This document shows, one piece after another, positions 16,093 to 25,756 of a DNA stretch of 64,000 nucleotides. Below the pieces are notes generated by a model that worked only from the letters and a program-made list of their open reading frames with translations, was not told where the DNA came from and did not search any database. Origin of the DNA: Candidatus Latescibacterota bacterium. GTDB lineage: Bacteria > Latescibacterota > UBA2968. The position numbers and the translations under genes were made by a program. The stretch is from positions 100,272-164,271 of the forward strand of contig JAJDYX010000027.1 of NCBI GenBank assembly GCA_022824945.1, read 5' to 3'. Each line of letters begins with the position of its first letter. Position 1 is the stretch's first letter.

Positions 16093-17880
16093 ATGACTTA
16101 TTGTGCCAGAATGAATTACAATGATTTCTTAAGGGTCCTCAGAACGGGGGCCTATTTTATACTGACCGCTCTCATGGTCGTTGTGCCAGTTCATGGGGAA
16201 ACTTCATCTGATGACCCCATTGTGAGATGGCTACACATTTCGGGGCATCGGGCGATTTGGGGGGGGGAGCTAAAAGTATTGATGGTCACGCGCGCCTCGC
16301 CGTGGTATGATTTTCTTCCCTGGATCCACGCACGCAGATATGATCCTTTGACTCTTGTATCTGATCTGGAAAAATTGCGAGCATATTACCGAGATTTGGG
16401 ATATTTGGCATTTTCGGTGCATTCGACCGTTGAGCAACTTAGCACAGATGAGATTGGGCTGGGGGTACACATTACAGAGGGGCCTTTGACGCGGATTTCC
16501 AGAGCGTCGGTAATCGGTGGTGAAGATATCGAGAATGCTTTTGGACAGCTTGAGGGCAAGCCACTATCGCGCGACCTCGTGAACAAGGGCGTGTCCCGGG
16601 TTGTAAGCGGGTTTCGAAATAAGGGCTATGCGTTTGCGCGAGCCGAGGTCGAGACGACGATTGTGGCACAACAGGCCGAACTCGTTCTAAAACTTGTACC
16701 TGGCCCCGTATGCAGCGTGGGCGTTGTGCAAATATCAGGGCATAAAGCCATGGCGGAAAATACCATCTTGCGCGGTCTCACATTTAAGCCGGGTGATAAA
16801 TTTAGCGAAGAAGCATTGCAAAACAGCCAGTACCTGCTCTATCGTGCGGGCGTGTTTCGGTCTGTGGCTTTGGGATTGGCAGACAGCGTGGCGCAGGGCA
16901 ATCGAGTGGATGTGGCTTTGCGCGTGTCCGAACGCCCCTTTCGCACGTTGCGCGTGGGTACGGGATATGATACGGATGAGGACTTGTGGGTCTCAGGCGC
17001 GTGGACGCATCGCAATTTTGGAGGGGATTTTCGCCAGTTCAAGCTGTCTGGACGCGTGTCCGGAAAAAACAGGGAAGCGGTTATCGGCCTTCGACAAGCG
17101 CATTTCAGGGGCAGTCGCAATTGGTTGAATATCGGCGGATTTGTGCAGCGCGAACGGCAGGCGGCATTTGTGCAGGAAGAGGTGGGGGGCAATATATCTA
17201 TTGAGAGAAACCTTACGAGAACTACAGATGTAATCGCGCAGTTCAGCGGTGGTGTGGTGGATTTTTCGGCCGATAGCGCGTTTGCCGAGATGAAGGTCGG
17301 TTTGCTCATGGATACTCGCGACGATATTTTTGACCCGCAATCGGGTATGCTCGCACAGTTAGCCGTGCGTGAACGCGGGCAGTTTTTCAGGTCAGATGGC
17401 GAATTTTTGCAGGCAACAGCAGAGGGGCGATGGTTCCGCCGCATACTCTGGCGAAGTGTGCTGGCACTGCGCGTACAGGGCGGTGCGATTTTTGAACTGG
17501 GCAAGGCGGGCGGTGTGCCCAATGTCGAACGATTTTTTGCGGGGGGACTCAACAGCGTGCGAGGGTGGGGATTGGATGAATTAGGACCCAAAAACCATCA
17601 GGGAGAGCCAACAGGCGGTTTGAGTCGTGTGGAAATGAGCATGGAGGTTAGAACGCAGATATTTTTTTCAATGGGTACAGCCATTTTTGTAGATGTGGGC
17701 AATGTCGATGCGAAGTTGGGGGCGTTTAATCCCGAATCGCTCAAGTACGCTGTGGGCGCAGGGCTTCGGTATTTGAGTCCTGTTGGTCCTGTGAGATTTG
17801 ATGTGGGATACCGCCTTTCGGATGATAGTACTGTGGAAAAACGTATTCAGTATCATATCAGTTTGGGGCAAGCGTTTTGA
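16093..17880 (+). CDS. BamA/TamA-family outer membrane protein
   Basis: The product has an N-terminal signal-like hydrophobic segment (ILTALMVVVPVHG), POTRA-like repeats over roughly residues 40-280, and a C-terminal 16-strand-type barrel. The barrel carries the family motif in FFAGGLNSVRGWG and ends with aromatic Phe (ISLGQAF). Such proteins insert or translocate envelope proteins. The tamB-like gene starts 56 bases later, so TamA-like is the natural name, with BamA or a patatin-free Omp85 as the alternative. Start choice is uncertain: ATG 16093 or 16111, with no clear ribosome site. Confidence 0.85.
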   Translation: MTYCARMNYNDFLRVLRTGAYFILTALMVVVPVHGETSSDDPIVRWLHISGHRAIWGGELKVLMVTRASPWYDFLPWIHARRYDPLTLVSDLEKLRAYYRDLGYLAFSVHSTVEQLSTDEIGLGVHITEGPLTRISRASVIGGEDIENAFGQLEGKPLSRDLVNKGVSRVVSGFRNKGYAFARAEVETTIVAQQAELVLKLVPGPVCSVGVVQISGHKAMAENTILRGLTFKPGDKFSEEALQNSQYLLYRAGVFRSVALGLADSVAQGNRVDVALRVSERPFRTLRVGTGYDTDEDLWVSGAWTHRNFGGDFRQFKLSGRVSGKNREAVIGLRQAHFRGSRNWLNIGGFVQRERQAAFVQEEVGGNISIERNLTRTTDVIAQFSGGVVDFSADSAFAEMKVGLLMDTRDDIFDPQSGMLAQLAVRERGQFFRSDGEFLQATAEGRWFRRILWRSVLALRVQGGAIFELGKAGGVPNVERFFAGGLNSVRGWGLDELGPKNHQGEPTGGLSRVEMSMEVRTQIFFSMGTAIFVDVGNVDAKLGAFNPESLKYAVGAGLRYLSPVGPVRFDVGYRLSDDSTVEKRIQYHISLGQAF

Positions 17881-17922
17881 ATCCGCAGGCATGTCCCTGT
17901 GAAAACAGGGATGGACGCAGAT
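17881..17922. repeat. Short dispersed repeat with a hairpin between the tamA-like and tamB genes
   Basis: ATCCGCAG (17881-17888) and GACGCAGAT (17914-17922) flank a hairpin TCCCTGT-GAAA-ACAGGGA (17894-17911). The same words occur near 24940, indicating a small family of intergenic elements. It has no T-run, so it is not a classical terminator. Confidence 0.5.
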
Positions 17923-17936
17923 AGAGACGATTTGAG

Positions 17937-20900
17937 ATGAGCAGGCGAGCGAAATCAATAATCTGGATCATGGTCAGTATGGGCATCGTGCTGACTGCAG
18001 GAGCAATACTGGTCGCGGGTGGCTATGCCAATGGTTTTTTGCGCGGGTTGGCGCAGCGCGCCCTGTCCTGGCAAAGACATGAGGTTTGTTTAATTGGTGA
18101 GATTCAAGGCAATCCGCTGGGAGATTGTCGCATCGTGGATGTGCAGATTGGAGATTGGGTGCAGGTGGATACGCTCGATGTGGCGTACGGTTTTTGGAAC
18201 CTGCTTACAGGAAAAGTAGTAATTCATCGGCTGAGGTTGTCGGGGGTCAAGGTGAGTATTGACGCTTCTGGCGAAGAGACCGAGACGACGAGGTGGGATG
18301 TTCCGCCACCTCTGGATTTAGATATCGAGTCGCTGGAGATTGAGGATGCCAATATCGTAGTTGATGGTACACAGGTGCGCGATATCGCGCTAAAGGGCGC
18401 TATTTTTGCGGGAGAATCTGAGTATCGCTTGATCCTGGAGCGTTTTCGTTCTGTGCAATTCGATCCGCCACTGGAGGTAACCAATCTATCTGGTATTGCC
18501 ATTTTACAGGCAGGTCACTTGCAATTAAACGATTTGACATTGTACACCCACGACTCGCGCATTTTGTTGAGCGGATCAATACGACAATTGGATAATCCCG
18601 AGGTGGATCTCGTTGTGGAAGCCGATTCTTTATACCTGGTAGATTTCAAGACTCTGGTCGATCTCCCCACACGCACTATGCAGTTGCGTGGAAACGTGAA
18701 AGGTAGGTTGCAATCCCTTGCTACAGAATTAGTTGTGCAAGATGAAGAAGCTTTAATTGCGTTTAATGGCGTCATGGGGATTGCGCCGTTTGCTGTGCGC
18801 GGAGAAGCTGTTTTTAAGATCGAGACCGATGATCTCATCTCGCTGGGATACACGGGATTTGATGCTGATTTACCCCGTATCAGCACAAGTCTGGACGGAA
18901 TGATCACTTTCGCCGTGGATTCTTCAGGTGTAGAGAGTGCCGTTGCCGACGGTGTTTTTCGGCAGGTGCAGTTTGGGGATGCGCGATTCGATTCCGTGCG
19001 TTTTGCCGTTAATTTGGCAAATGACCTGTTGCGAACGCAGATTACTGCTAATGGGCCCAGTGGCAATATAGTGGGAAACGGGGAAGCGCGGTTGACCGCC
19101 TGGGATGGCGAATGGGAAATGCGATTCCGCGATCTGCACGCTGGGCATTTTCCCGGCATGTCCGAAGAGGTCGGGCGGGCGACGGGGCGTATTGATGGTG
19201 CGAGATATGTAGATCAACGGCTTTTTATCGATCATTTTGAAACATCTTTACAGAGTTGGGGGACGCGCGTCACTGGAAAAGGATGGATGTATTTTGAGGG
19301 AGACAAGCCAGCTATTGGAGGGAATATCCAGGCAGAGGTCGCATTGCCCCGTTTGACGGACACAGAGAGGTGGGGCACATCGCTGACGCTTGCGGGCAAT
19401 ATGGATGGCATCGTGGGGGGAGACTTGACTGTTGAATTGGCGGGAAATATTGTGGGTAATGCCGCAGCAGACAGTTTGATCATTTCTGCATTGGTCAATT
19501 CTGAGTGGCGATTTGATATGCGCGCCGATCTGTCGGGCGCGGGTGGGGTATTTTCCACTCAAGGGCACATTGATCGGTATTTTGAGGGCCAATGGCTGAT
19601 GGATGTACAGGATTTAGAGGCGATAGGCGAGGTGATTGATGTGGATTTATCGGGGGCGATAGCTCTATCGGGCACCTGGTCGGGAACGTTGGATGCACCC
19701 GGTTTTTCTGCACAAGGTGGTGCGGATAGCCTCGTTGTAGCGGGCATTCCGCTACAAAATGTTGCTATTGAAACGCAGTGGGCGCGGCCTGATTCGGGAG
19801 CTATTAACCTGCAAGTGGATCGCCTGACCTGGGGAGAGCGGTCGTTGCAAGCGGTTTTCTTTAATGCCGCGTATAATCGTGGCGAAACATCATTTTTGTT
19901 AGGTAGCGGCGAACAAGTAGATAACCGTGTGCTTTTTCAGGGGCGCGCGAAGCAGGAAGCAGAGCATTTGCAGGTGGCAATGGATTCGCTGTACGTTAAG
20001 GTTGATCAGGTGGTGCTGCATAACGAGGGGCCAGTGCGGTTCGCGTATTCGCCATCTCACGGCATCCATATCGGGCATTTTGTGCTTTCCGGACCAGCGG
20101 GAGGGCATCTGATCGCGCAAGACCAACAGGGCTTTCAGGCTACTGCAGAAGTGTTGTTGAAAGATCTGGATTTGCGCCCCTGGGCGTTTCTGGCTGGCGC
20201 TTCAGGTATGGGGGGTATTCTCAATGGCGAAGTACTTTTTGCTGGCACATTGACCGATCCCCTTATTTTTTTTCAATTCGCTCTTGCAAATGGCAAAATA
20301 TCGGATGTGGAATTCGATAGTGCCACAGGAGAGGTGTCTCTGGGCAATGATAGGATACACTTTGACGCGAAAGTCGTACCCGATGGAGATGAGGTCCTGG
20401 CGCTGTATGGCAGCTTTCCCATTACAGGTGCAGGTGATATGCATCTGCGCGCTCGGTCTGAGGGGATCGCGCTGAAGATACGCCAGAACACAGCGGATGA
20501 AAAAGCGGAATTGGTCGGGAAAAAAATATCCGAAAGATTGAGATTTGGCACAGTTCCAAACGCTTTTTTCGATGTGGCTGAGGGAATTTCTGGGATGTTA
20601 TCTTTCGATCTGGAAGGACGCGGCCGTTTTGAGCAACCGGATATCCGAGGGGTAATCGAAATGCGAGATGGGACGTTCCACATGCCCGATCTGCATCGGT
20701 CTTACACACCTGTTTCGGGGCGTGCTGTGTTTGGCGACGGGAAAATTCAGATTGACAGTCTTGCGATTGGGAATTCGGCGAATCTTTCCGGCGATATAAC
20801 GCTCGAGGGGTTTTTGCCGAGCAGATGGAATTTCTCTGCACAATTCCGCGATTTTGAACCAGTTGCTCGCCCCGAATTACAAATCGTAACAGATGGGCAA

Positions 20901-21836
20901 TTGCAGATTGAAGGAACGCTGCAGGGCAACAATGTTAGGGGCAAGTTGGCGATGAAACAGGCTGAGATTCGCCTGGCGGAATTGCTCGGAGTACCGAGCC
21001 TGACGACGAAACAGGCAGATATTCGCTTGACGGAATTGTTCGAAGAATCGGGCACAGAGATGCCACCATTTCTGATGGCTCCGGAAATACGCCTGCAAGT
21101 GTCTGCTGACAGACAGGTGTGGTTGCGCGACCCGGTCTTTGAGGTGGAAATTGGGGGTGATCTGGATGTGATAAAAAATCGCGAAGATTCGCGTATTTAC
21201 GGCACGATGTCGAGCCGCCGGGGCAATTACATCTGGCAAAACCACCGCTTGCGTATTACACAGGGCGAGGTTCAATTTCAGGGCAGGCCCGACTGGAACC
21301 CCAATCTGGATATTCGCGCCGAGACGCGCGTGCGCGCTGTGATTACAGAAGGCGAAAAACCAAAGCCTGTTGATATTATTGTCACAGTGGGGGGGACATT
21401 GACGTATCCGCAAATTTCGTTTGACAGCAGCGATCCGTCATTGGGGGGAGATATGGGGAATATTGCATCGCTATTGTTGACTGGCAGACCGGCTGGTCAA
21501 TTTCAGTTTTCCCGCGATCACACGCTGGACCTATTTGCGGGGGCTGTTGCAAATCGCCTGGGGCGGCATATTGGGCAAAAATTGAATCTGGATCTGGTAG
21601 AAGTCGATGTTGGCGAGGGCATTATCTCCAGGATTCGATTGGGCAAGTATATTGGAGACAGGTTGTTTATGAGTTATGCAAAGGATATTTCGAGCACGGC
21701 TTATGAAGCGGCGATGGAGTTTGAAGTATTGTCAGGGTTGACATTGGAAGCGAGTCAGATAGAAGAGGTGAATGAAGATACAAAGAATCGACGCAGACGA
21801 GGATCGGTAGGTTTGTTCTGGAAGAAAGAGTGGTGA
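17937..21836 (+). CDS. tamB: Translocation and assembly module protein TamB (DUF490)
   Basis: The 1299-residue protein has one N-terminal membrane anchor (IWIMVSMGIVLTAGAILVAGG) and a long body of beta-rich repeats. Its C-terminal domain matches the DUF490/TamB block (EVEIGGDLDVIKN..., NRRGNYIWQNHRLRITQGEVQFQG-like, IASLLLTGRP, ending in a Trp-rich tail). TamB-type proteins bridge inner and outer membranes, work with TamA in outer-membrane protein assembly and may carry lipids. The gene immediately upstream encodes the barrel partner. The length is close to E. coli TamB (about 1259). Confidence 0.88.
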   Translation: MSRRAKSIIWIMVSMGIVLTAGAILVAGGYANGFLRGLAQRALSWQRHEVCLIGEIQGNPLGDCRIVDVQIGDWVQVDTLDVAYGFWNLLTGKVVIHRLRLSGVKVSIDASGEETETTRWDVPPPLDLDIESLEIEDANIVVDGTQVRDIALKGAIFAGESEYRLILERFRSVQFDPPLEVTNLSGIAILQAGHLQLNDLTLYTHDSRILLSGSIRQLDNPEVDLVVEADSLYLVDFKTLVDLPTRTMQLRGNVKGRLQSLATELVVQDEEALIAFNGVMGIAPFAVRGEAVFKIETDDLISLGYTGFDADLPRISTSLDGMITFAVDSSGVESAVADGVFRQVQFGDARFDSVRFAVNLANDLLRTQITANGPSGNIVGNGEARLTAWDGEWEMRFRDLHAGHFPGMSEEVGRATGRIDGARYVDQRLFIDHFETSLQSWGTRVTGKGWMYFEGDKPAIGGNIQAEVALPRLTDTERWGTSLTLAGNMDGIVGGDLTVELAGNIVGNAAADSLIISALVNSEWRFDMRADLSGAGGVFSTQGHIDRYFEGQWLMDVQDLEAIGEVIDVDLSGAIALSGTWSGTLDAPGFSAQGGADSLVVAGIPLQNVAIETQWARPDSGAINLQVDRLTWGERSLQAVFFNAAYNRGETSFLLGSGEQVDNRVLFQGRAKQEAEHLQVAMDSLYVKVDQVVLHNEGPVRFAYSPSHGIHIGHFVLSGPAGGHLIAQDQQGFQATAEVLLKDLDLRPWAFLAGASGMGGILNGEVLFAGTLTDPLIFFQFALANGKISDVEFDSATGEVSLGNDRIHFDAKVVPDGDEVLALYGSFPITGAGDMHLRARSEGIALKIRQNTADEKAELVGKKISERLRFGTVPNAFFDVAEGISGMLSFDLEGRGRFEQPDIRGVIEMRDGTFHMPDLHRSYTPVSGRAVFGDGKIQIDSLAIGNSANLSGDITLEGFLPSRWNFSAQFRDFEPVARPELQIVTDGQLQIEGTLQGNNVRGKLAMKQAEIRLAELLGVPSLTTKQADIRLTELFEESGTEMPPFLMAPEIRLQVSADRQVWLRDPVFEVEIGGDLDVIKNREDSRIYGTMSSRRGNYIWQNHRLRITQGEVQFQGRPDWNPNLDIRAETRVRAVITEGEKPKPVDIIVTVGGTLTYPQISFDSSDPSLGGDMGNIASLLLTGRPAGQFQFSRDHTLDLFAGAVANRLGRHIGQKLNLDLVEVDVGEGIISRIRLGKYIGDRLFMSYAKDISSTAYEAAMEFEVLSGLTLEASQIEEVNEDTKNRRRRGSVGLFWKKEW

Positions 21837-21860
21837 ATAAAAAAATAAGTGGCAATAAAA

Positions 21861-21898
21861 AACTGTCGTCCGAGATTTTTGGATGGCAGTTTTTTTAT
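21861..21898 (+). terminator. Bidirectional terminator between tamB and the asparagine-synthase-like gene
   Basis: AACTGTCGTCC (21861-21871) pairs with GGATGGCAGTT (21881-21891) with one mismatch, flanked by A and T tracts on both sides, so it can end both converging transcripts. It overlaps the last codons of the minus-strand gene. Confidence 0.7.
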
Positions 21899-23592
21899 GC
21901 GGTAATTTTCAATAGTTCAGCCACTTCTTCTGATGTGCGATATTTGCCGTCAAAGAGTTGGATGAGATAGAGCTGATAGGTCATGTAGCGACCCAGGATG
22001 ATCGTGTGGTCTTCACCTGCGAGGTGGCGTTGCCAGAGTTTGGAGGTATTAGATGTATTGTAGAGAAGGTGATCGCACAAATTTTTACCCGGTGATTGGC
22101 GCAACCAATTTGCGTAATCGGCAAAGGTCTGGGGCGTAGGGTTGCGCAATCCGGTGAGTCTCCGCAGAATTTTGACGGTCCAGGAAGAATGGGATATGGG
22201 AAATCCCGTGGCCTGATAGGGGATATTCTTGAAGTATTCGGGAAAGGTTTCGAGAAGCATTTGTCGGTATAGGCGGTTGTTGGCTTTTTGTTGCAGAGGA
22301 ATAGAATAGAGAAATTCCTGCACCTGATTGTCGAGGAAGGGCAAGCGGTATTCGAGGCCGTGCAAAAGTCCCAGACGGGGACCGTGAATCGTGAATCCAC
22401 GCATGCGCCAGTCTATGTAAAAAGCGTGTGCTGATCCCGCATTGTTAAATGCAGTTTCGAGGTGTTGGATTGTGTTGCGATCTGTCCGGATGTGTAGCTT
22501 ATTTTTCAGGTATGCAGAGAGTTTGTTGGAGGGAAATAGATGGCCTGCACCTGCTAACCCATCGCCTCCTGCTCCGTTGAGGGAAATATCACAGGCTTCT
22601 TTCTGTTGTTCGAGATGTTCAATGCCGTGCATATGGAGCAGGTCGAGGGCACCGTCGGCATACCACACGCCGGAGATTCTCGGCAAGAGCCAATTTTGAT
22701 CATCCAGGGGCAGGACGGTATGTGGCGCGTTTTTTACGGATGCTGCCTGGGCTGCAATGCGAACATCCGCGCTATCAGGATGACCGAATGTGAAGGTTTT
22801 GGGTGTGCGAGGCATGGCGGCGAGGATCGCACGCGAATCGAGGCCACCGCTGAGGGCGAGACCAGTTCGTCCTGTGGTTCTCTGTTCTACGGCAGTGCGA
22901 AAGCGCACGCCCAATTCATGTGCCAATTCGCGTTGGGTGTGATGGCCTGTGAGAGGAGCAATTTCATCCCAGGACCAGTAGCACTGCTGTGTGAGGCTAC
23001 CATCTGAGATGCGAAATGTCATTTGCGTTGCAGCGGGCACGGGCGCGACGCCTTTGAGCCATGTGCGATCAGAAGGCAATTGCCCGGTGGCAAAAAATAT
23101 GTCGCGGGAAATGGGGTCAATCACAGGCGAAAACTCGGGTAACGCGAGGAAGGCTTTGGTCTGAGACGCCCAGGCTATCCGATTGCCCTGGCGCGTCCAG
23201 TAGAGCGGACGCAAGCCATAGCGATCGGTGATAATATGCAGTTCGTTTTTGTGTGTATCAAAAACCACGCCAGAAAAAAGACCATTGATGCAGTTTAATA
23301 GTTCGCGTCTGTCCGCGATGATTTCAACTAAAAATTCAAGGTCGGAAGTAGCGGAGCGCGCCAGATCGGTGCGGTTAAAAAATTCGCCATCGAGATAGGC
23401 AATATGTCCCGATTGTGCATACGCTGGGGACACAGTACGCCAATCTGGCGCAAATGCGACGCCCGCAACATGCGGGGCGAAGACAATACGGTGCGCTTTT
23501 TGATGTACGACAAGGCTATCTGCCATGCGCGTGAGCGAGTGGGTGAGTTCGCGGGAGGTAAGAGGCGATTGAGATATGAATCCGGCGAGCAT
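21895..23592 (-). CDS. Asparagine-synthase-like protein lacking the N-terminal Cys
   Basis: The 565-residue protein has the two-domain layout of AsnB, with an Ntn-type N-terminal domain and an ATP-pyrophosphatase domain. It begins MLAGFISQ, whereas glutamine-dependent enzymes need Cys2 (MCG). The ammonia-releasing half therefore cannot work in the usual way. The synthase half keeps LALSGGLDSRAILAA, the ATP-binding SGGxDS motif. Such proteins occur in natural-product, lasso-peptide and surface-polymer loci, where they form amide or lactam bonds. The true substrate is unknown. It faces away from the DUF362 gene. Confidence 0.8.
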   Translation of the reverse strand: MLAGFISQSPLTSRELTHSLTRMADSLVVHQKAHRIVFAPHVAGVAFAPDWRTVSPAYAQSGHIAYLDGEFFNRTDLARSATSDLEFLVEIIADRRELLNCINGLFSGVVFDTHKNELHIITDRYGLRPLYWTRQGNRIAWASQTKAFLALPEFSPVIDPISRDIFFATGQLPSDRTWLKGVAPVPAATQMTFRISDGSLTQQCYWSWDEIAPLTGHHTQRELAHELGVRFRTAVEQRTTGRTGLALSGGLDSRAILAAMPRTPKTFTFGHPDSADVRIAAQAASVKNAPHTVLPLDDQNWLLPRISGVWYADGALDLLHMHGIEHLEQQKEACDISLNGAGGDGLAGAGHLFPSNKLSAYLKNKLHIRTDRNTIQHLETAFNNAGSAHAFYIDWRMRGFTIHGPRLGLLHGLEYRLPFLDNQVQEFLYSIPLQQKANNRLYRQMLLETFPEYFKNIPYQATGFPISHSSWTVKILRRLTGLRNPTPQTFADYANWLRQSPGKNLCDHLLYNTSNTSKLWQRHLAGEDHTIILGRYMTYQLYLIQLFDGKYRTSEEVAELLKITA

Positions 23593-23743
23593 AAAAAATG
23601 CCTATCTGAATACCGGTTGAAGTTCATCCGTGATTAGATGTAATCAATATAAGGAAAACTTCAGGATTTCCCTTTTCATTTTTCGTTTTTATTGGTACAA
23701 TAAAGCAGTTCTAATATCATCGCATTTAACCACAGAGGTCGGA

Positions 23744-24994
23744 ATGGCAGAGAAGAACTACAAGGTTCGCGCGGCGCATTGCAATTGGCGAGCGTCAGAG
23801 GAAGAAATATACCAGACGTTGCGCCGCATTACAGACCCATTGCATCGGTCGTGGGAAAAGCTGGAGAAAGCCAATCGGATTGTGATCAAGCTCAATATGA
23901 TGAAGCTACACAACCGCATTATTTACTACATGGGACGACGGCGCGAGTTGGTCGATGATATGGTCGCACGCGCTGTTTTCCGTTTGTTGCGAGAACGAAC
24001 CCGTGCGGAAATTATTGCGACGGATACCAATCCCTATACGCGCGAGCATCTGATGGGTGAGGATTTTAATTACGCGCATATTTTGAAAGAATACGATGTG
24101 GGGTTTGTAGATTCAAACGCGCCGCCGTTCAAACAGTATGACGTGCCGGGGGGCGGATGTATGTTTGATCGCTATACACTCAGCGCGTGTTTTGAAGGGG
24201 CCGAGGTGGTTTCTGTGGCGAAGATGAAGAATCATCTGTTTATGGGTGTTACGCTTTGCATGAAAAACCTTTTTGGCTTGCCCCCGATCACACTACCACA
24301 CGGCCGCGTGCGATCCTATTATCACCACTTTATCCGCCTGTCTTATGTGTTGCCCGATTTGGGATTGATCACACAACCCTGTCTGAATATTGTGGATGCA
24401 CTAACCGGTCAATGGGGTAGAGAATGGGGCGGACAGGGGCGTATCTGCAATGCGTTATTAGCCGGTGACCATGTAACTGCTACCGATGCATGTGGTACCC
24501 ATTTAATGGGGCACGATCCCGCGTCTGATTGGCCTATTCCGCCGTTTCGGCGCGACCGCAACCATTTGTTGATCGCTGCCAGACGCGGTTTTGGTACGGT
24601 TGATCTGAGCGAGATTGATTTTGAGAGCGAGGTATCTGCGCCTCTGGCCGAGTTTGATTCAGAGCGCACAGATAGCGAGGAAATCGTGGAAAGCTGGCGT
24701 CGCACCACTTGTGAGCAGGCACTGCTTTACCAGGACCGTCGGCGAAATATCGTTGACCGGTATCGGAATGAATTTATCTTTTTGCAAGATGGCGACGTGG
24801 TATGGCACGGTGCAGATCCCGCCAATTTGGGCAGCCGCAGACAGTTGAGTGGACAGAAAAAGGATCAGGGAATGTGGCTCAAGTTGGTCGATCCCGAAGA
24901 AACCGAAGGTGAACGCTTTGAGACTTATGAGGCGTGTTTATCCGCAGATGACGCAGAAAAAAACGCGAATAATTTGAGCGTTTTACGCAGATAA
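23744..24994 (+). CDS. DUF362 domain protein
   Basis: About 416 residues. The ATG at 23744 follows a weak AGAGG site; a longer in-frame region upstream to 23630 has no support. The DUF362 pattern is visible: KLNMMKLHN, then SVAKMKNHLFMGVTLCMKNLFGL, then NIVDALTGQWG and AGDHVTATDACGTHLMG. No ferredoxin CxxCxxC motif is present, so it is the cluster-free type. The biochemical role is unproven. The C-terminal 15-20 residues are read from a dispersed repeat (24939-24995). The phosphopantetheinyl transferase gene follows after 8 bases, probably in one operon. Confidence 0.8.
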   Translation: MAEKNYKVRAAHCNWRASEEEIYQTLRRITDPLHRSWEKLEKANRIVIKLNMMKLHNRIIYYMGRRRELVDDMVARAVFRLLRERTRAEIIATDTNPYTREHLMGEDFNYAHILKEYDVGFVDSNAPPFKQYDVPGGGCMFDRYTLSACFEGAEVVSVAKMKNHLFMGVTLCMKNLFGLPPITLPHGRVRSYYHHFIRLSYVLPDLGLITQPCLNIVDALTGQWGREWGGQGRICNALLAGDHVTATDACGTHLMGHDPASDWPIPPFRRDRNHLLIAARRGFGTVDLSEIDFESEVSAPLAEFDSERTDSEEIVESWRRTTCEQALLYQDRRRNIVDRYRNEFIFLQDGDVVWHGADPANLGSRRQLSGQKKDQGMWLKLVDPEETEGERFETYEACLSADDAEKNANNLSVLRR

Positions 24995-24995
24995 A
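24939..24995. repeat. Dispersed GCAGATGACGCAGA-type repeat inside a gene end
   Basis: TCCGCAGATGACGCAGA (24941-24957) and a facing TTTTACGCAGAT (24981-24992) form a mirrored pair similar to the words at 17881-17922. It encodes the last residues of the DUF362 protein and supplies its stop, suggesting that the repeat landed in the 3' end of the gene. Confidence 0.5.
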
Positions 24996-25002
24996 AGGCG
25001 AA

Positions 25003-25725
25003 ATGGATAGGTTGCGAACCGATACTGCCCATGTCTGGGCAGTGGATTTAGAACGCGAGACACACACATTGGCCGAGGCACTATCGGCAGATGAATGGAT
25101 GCGTGCTGACAGGTTTGTCTTTGAAAAACATCGGGCACATTTTGTTGCCGCACGCGGATATCTGCGTGCGATTCTCGCCAAATACATGCAGTGCAAGCCA
25201 GGTGAACTGGCTTTTTTTTATGGCGAACACGGCAAACCCGCTCTGGCACCTCCCTGGGATAAATCCCAATTGCGATTCAATCTGAGCCATTCGGATGGCC
25301 TGGCTCTCATCGCGGTTTCGATGCGCCATGAGATTGGGGTTGATGTTGAGCATCTCAGTCGCAAGGTCGGTCAGATGAAAGACATTGCGAAGCGTTCTTT
25401 TGCGTCTGGAGAATACGAGCGGTTGTGCGCGTTGCCACGAGAAGAACAGCGTCGGGCTTTTTTTTGTTGCTGGACGCGCAAAGAGGCATATTTGAAAGCT
25501 ATGGGCACAGGTCTTACCCATTCATTAAAAAACTTTGAAGTCAGTTTGGGACGCAAAGCAGAATTGTTGTGGATAAAAAAAGGTAATATAGAGGATTGGA
25601 CGCTGCAACACCTCGAACCCGCAGAGGGTTATGTCGGCGCAGTGGCGATTGCAGGGAAAGATGTTGAGGTGAAGATAGTGAAACACTTGTTGCGCGATCT
25701 TTGTCTGAATAAGGGTGTGAATTGA
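25003..25725 (+). CDS. 4'-phosphopantetheinyl transferase, Sfp type
   Basis: This enzyme moves the phosphopantetheine arm of CoA onto acyl or peptidyl carrier proteins. The 240-residue length and the motifs fit the Sfp group: NLSHSDGLALIAVS, GVDVEHL (magnesium site) and FCCWTRKEAYLKAMGTGL (the WxxKEA signature). Sfp-type enzymes usually serve polyketide, nonribosomal peptide or lysine pathways, but no carrier protein or synthase is in the window. The gene is 8 bases after DUF362 and 31 bases before the ABC exporter genes. Confidence 0.9.
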   Translation: MDRLRTDTAHVWAVDLERETHTLAEALSADEWMRADRFVFEKHRAHFVAARGYLRAILAKYMQCKPGELAFFYGEHGKPALAPPWDKSQLRFNLSHSDGLALIAVSMRHEIGVDVEHLSRKVGQMKDIAKRSFASGEYERLCALPREEQRRAFFCCWTRKEAYLKAMGTGLTHSLKNFEVSLGRKAELLWIKKGNIEDWTLQHLEPAEGYVGAVAIAGKDVEVKIVKHLLRDLCLNKGVN

Positions 25726-25756
25726 AACGCAGGATGACCGTCCGATTCAGGAGCAG

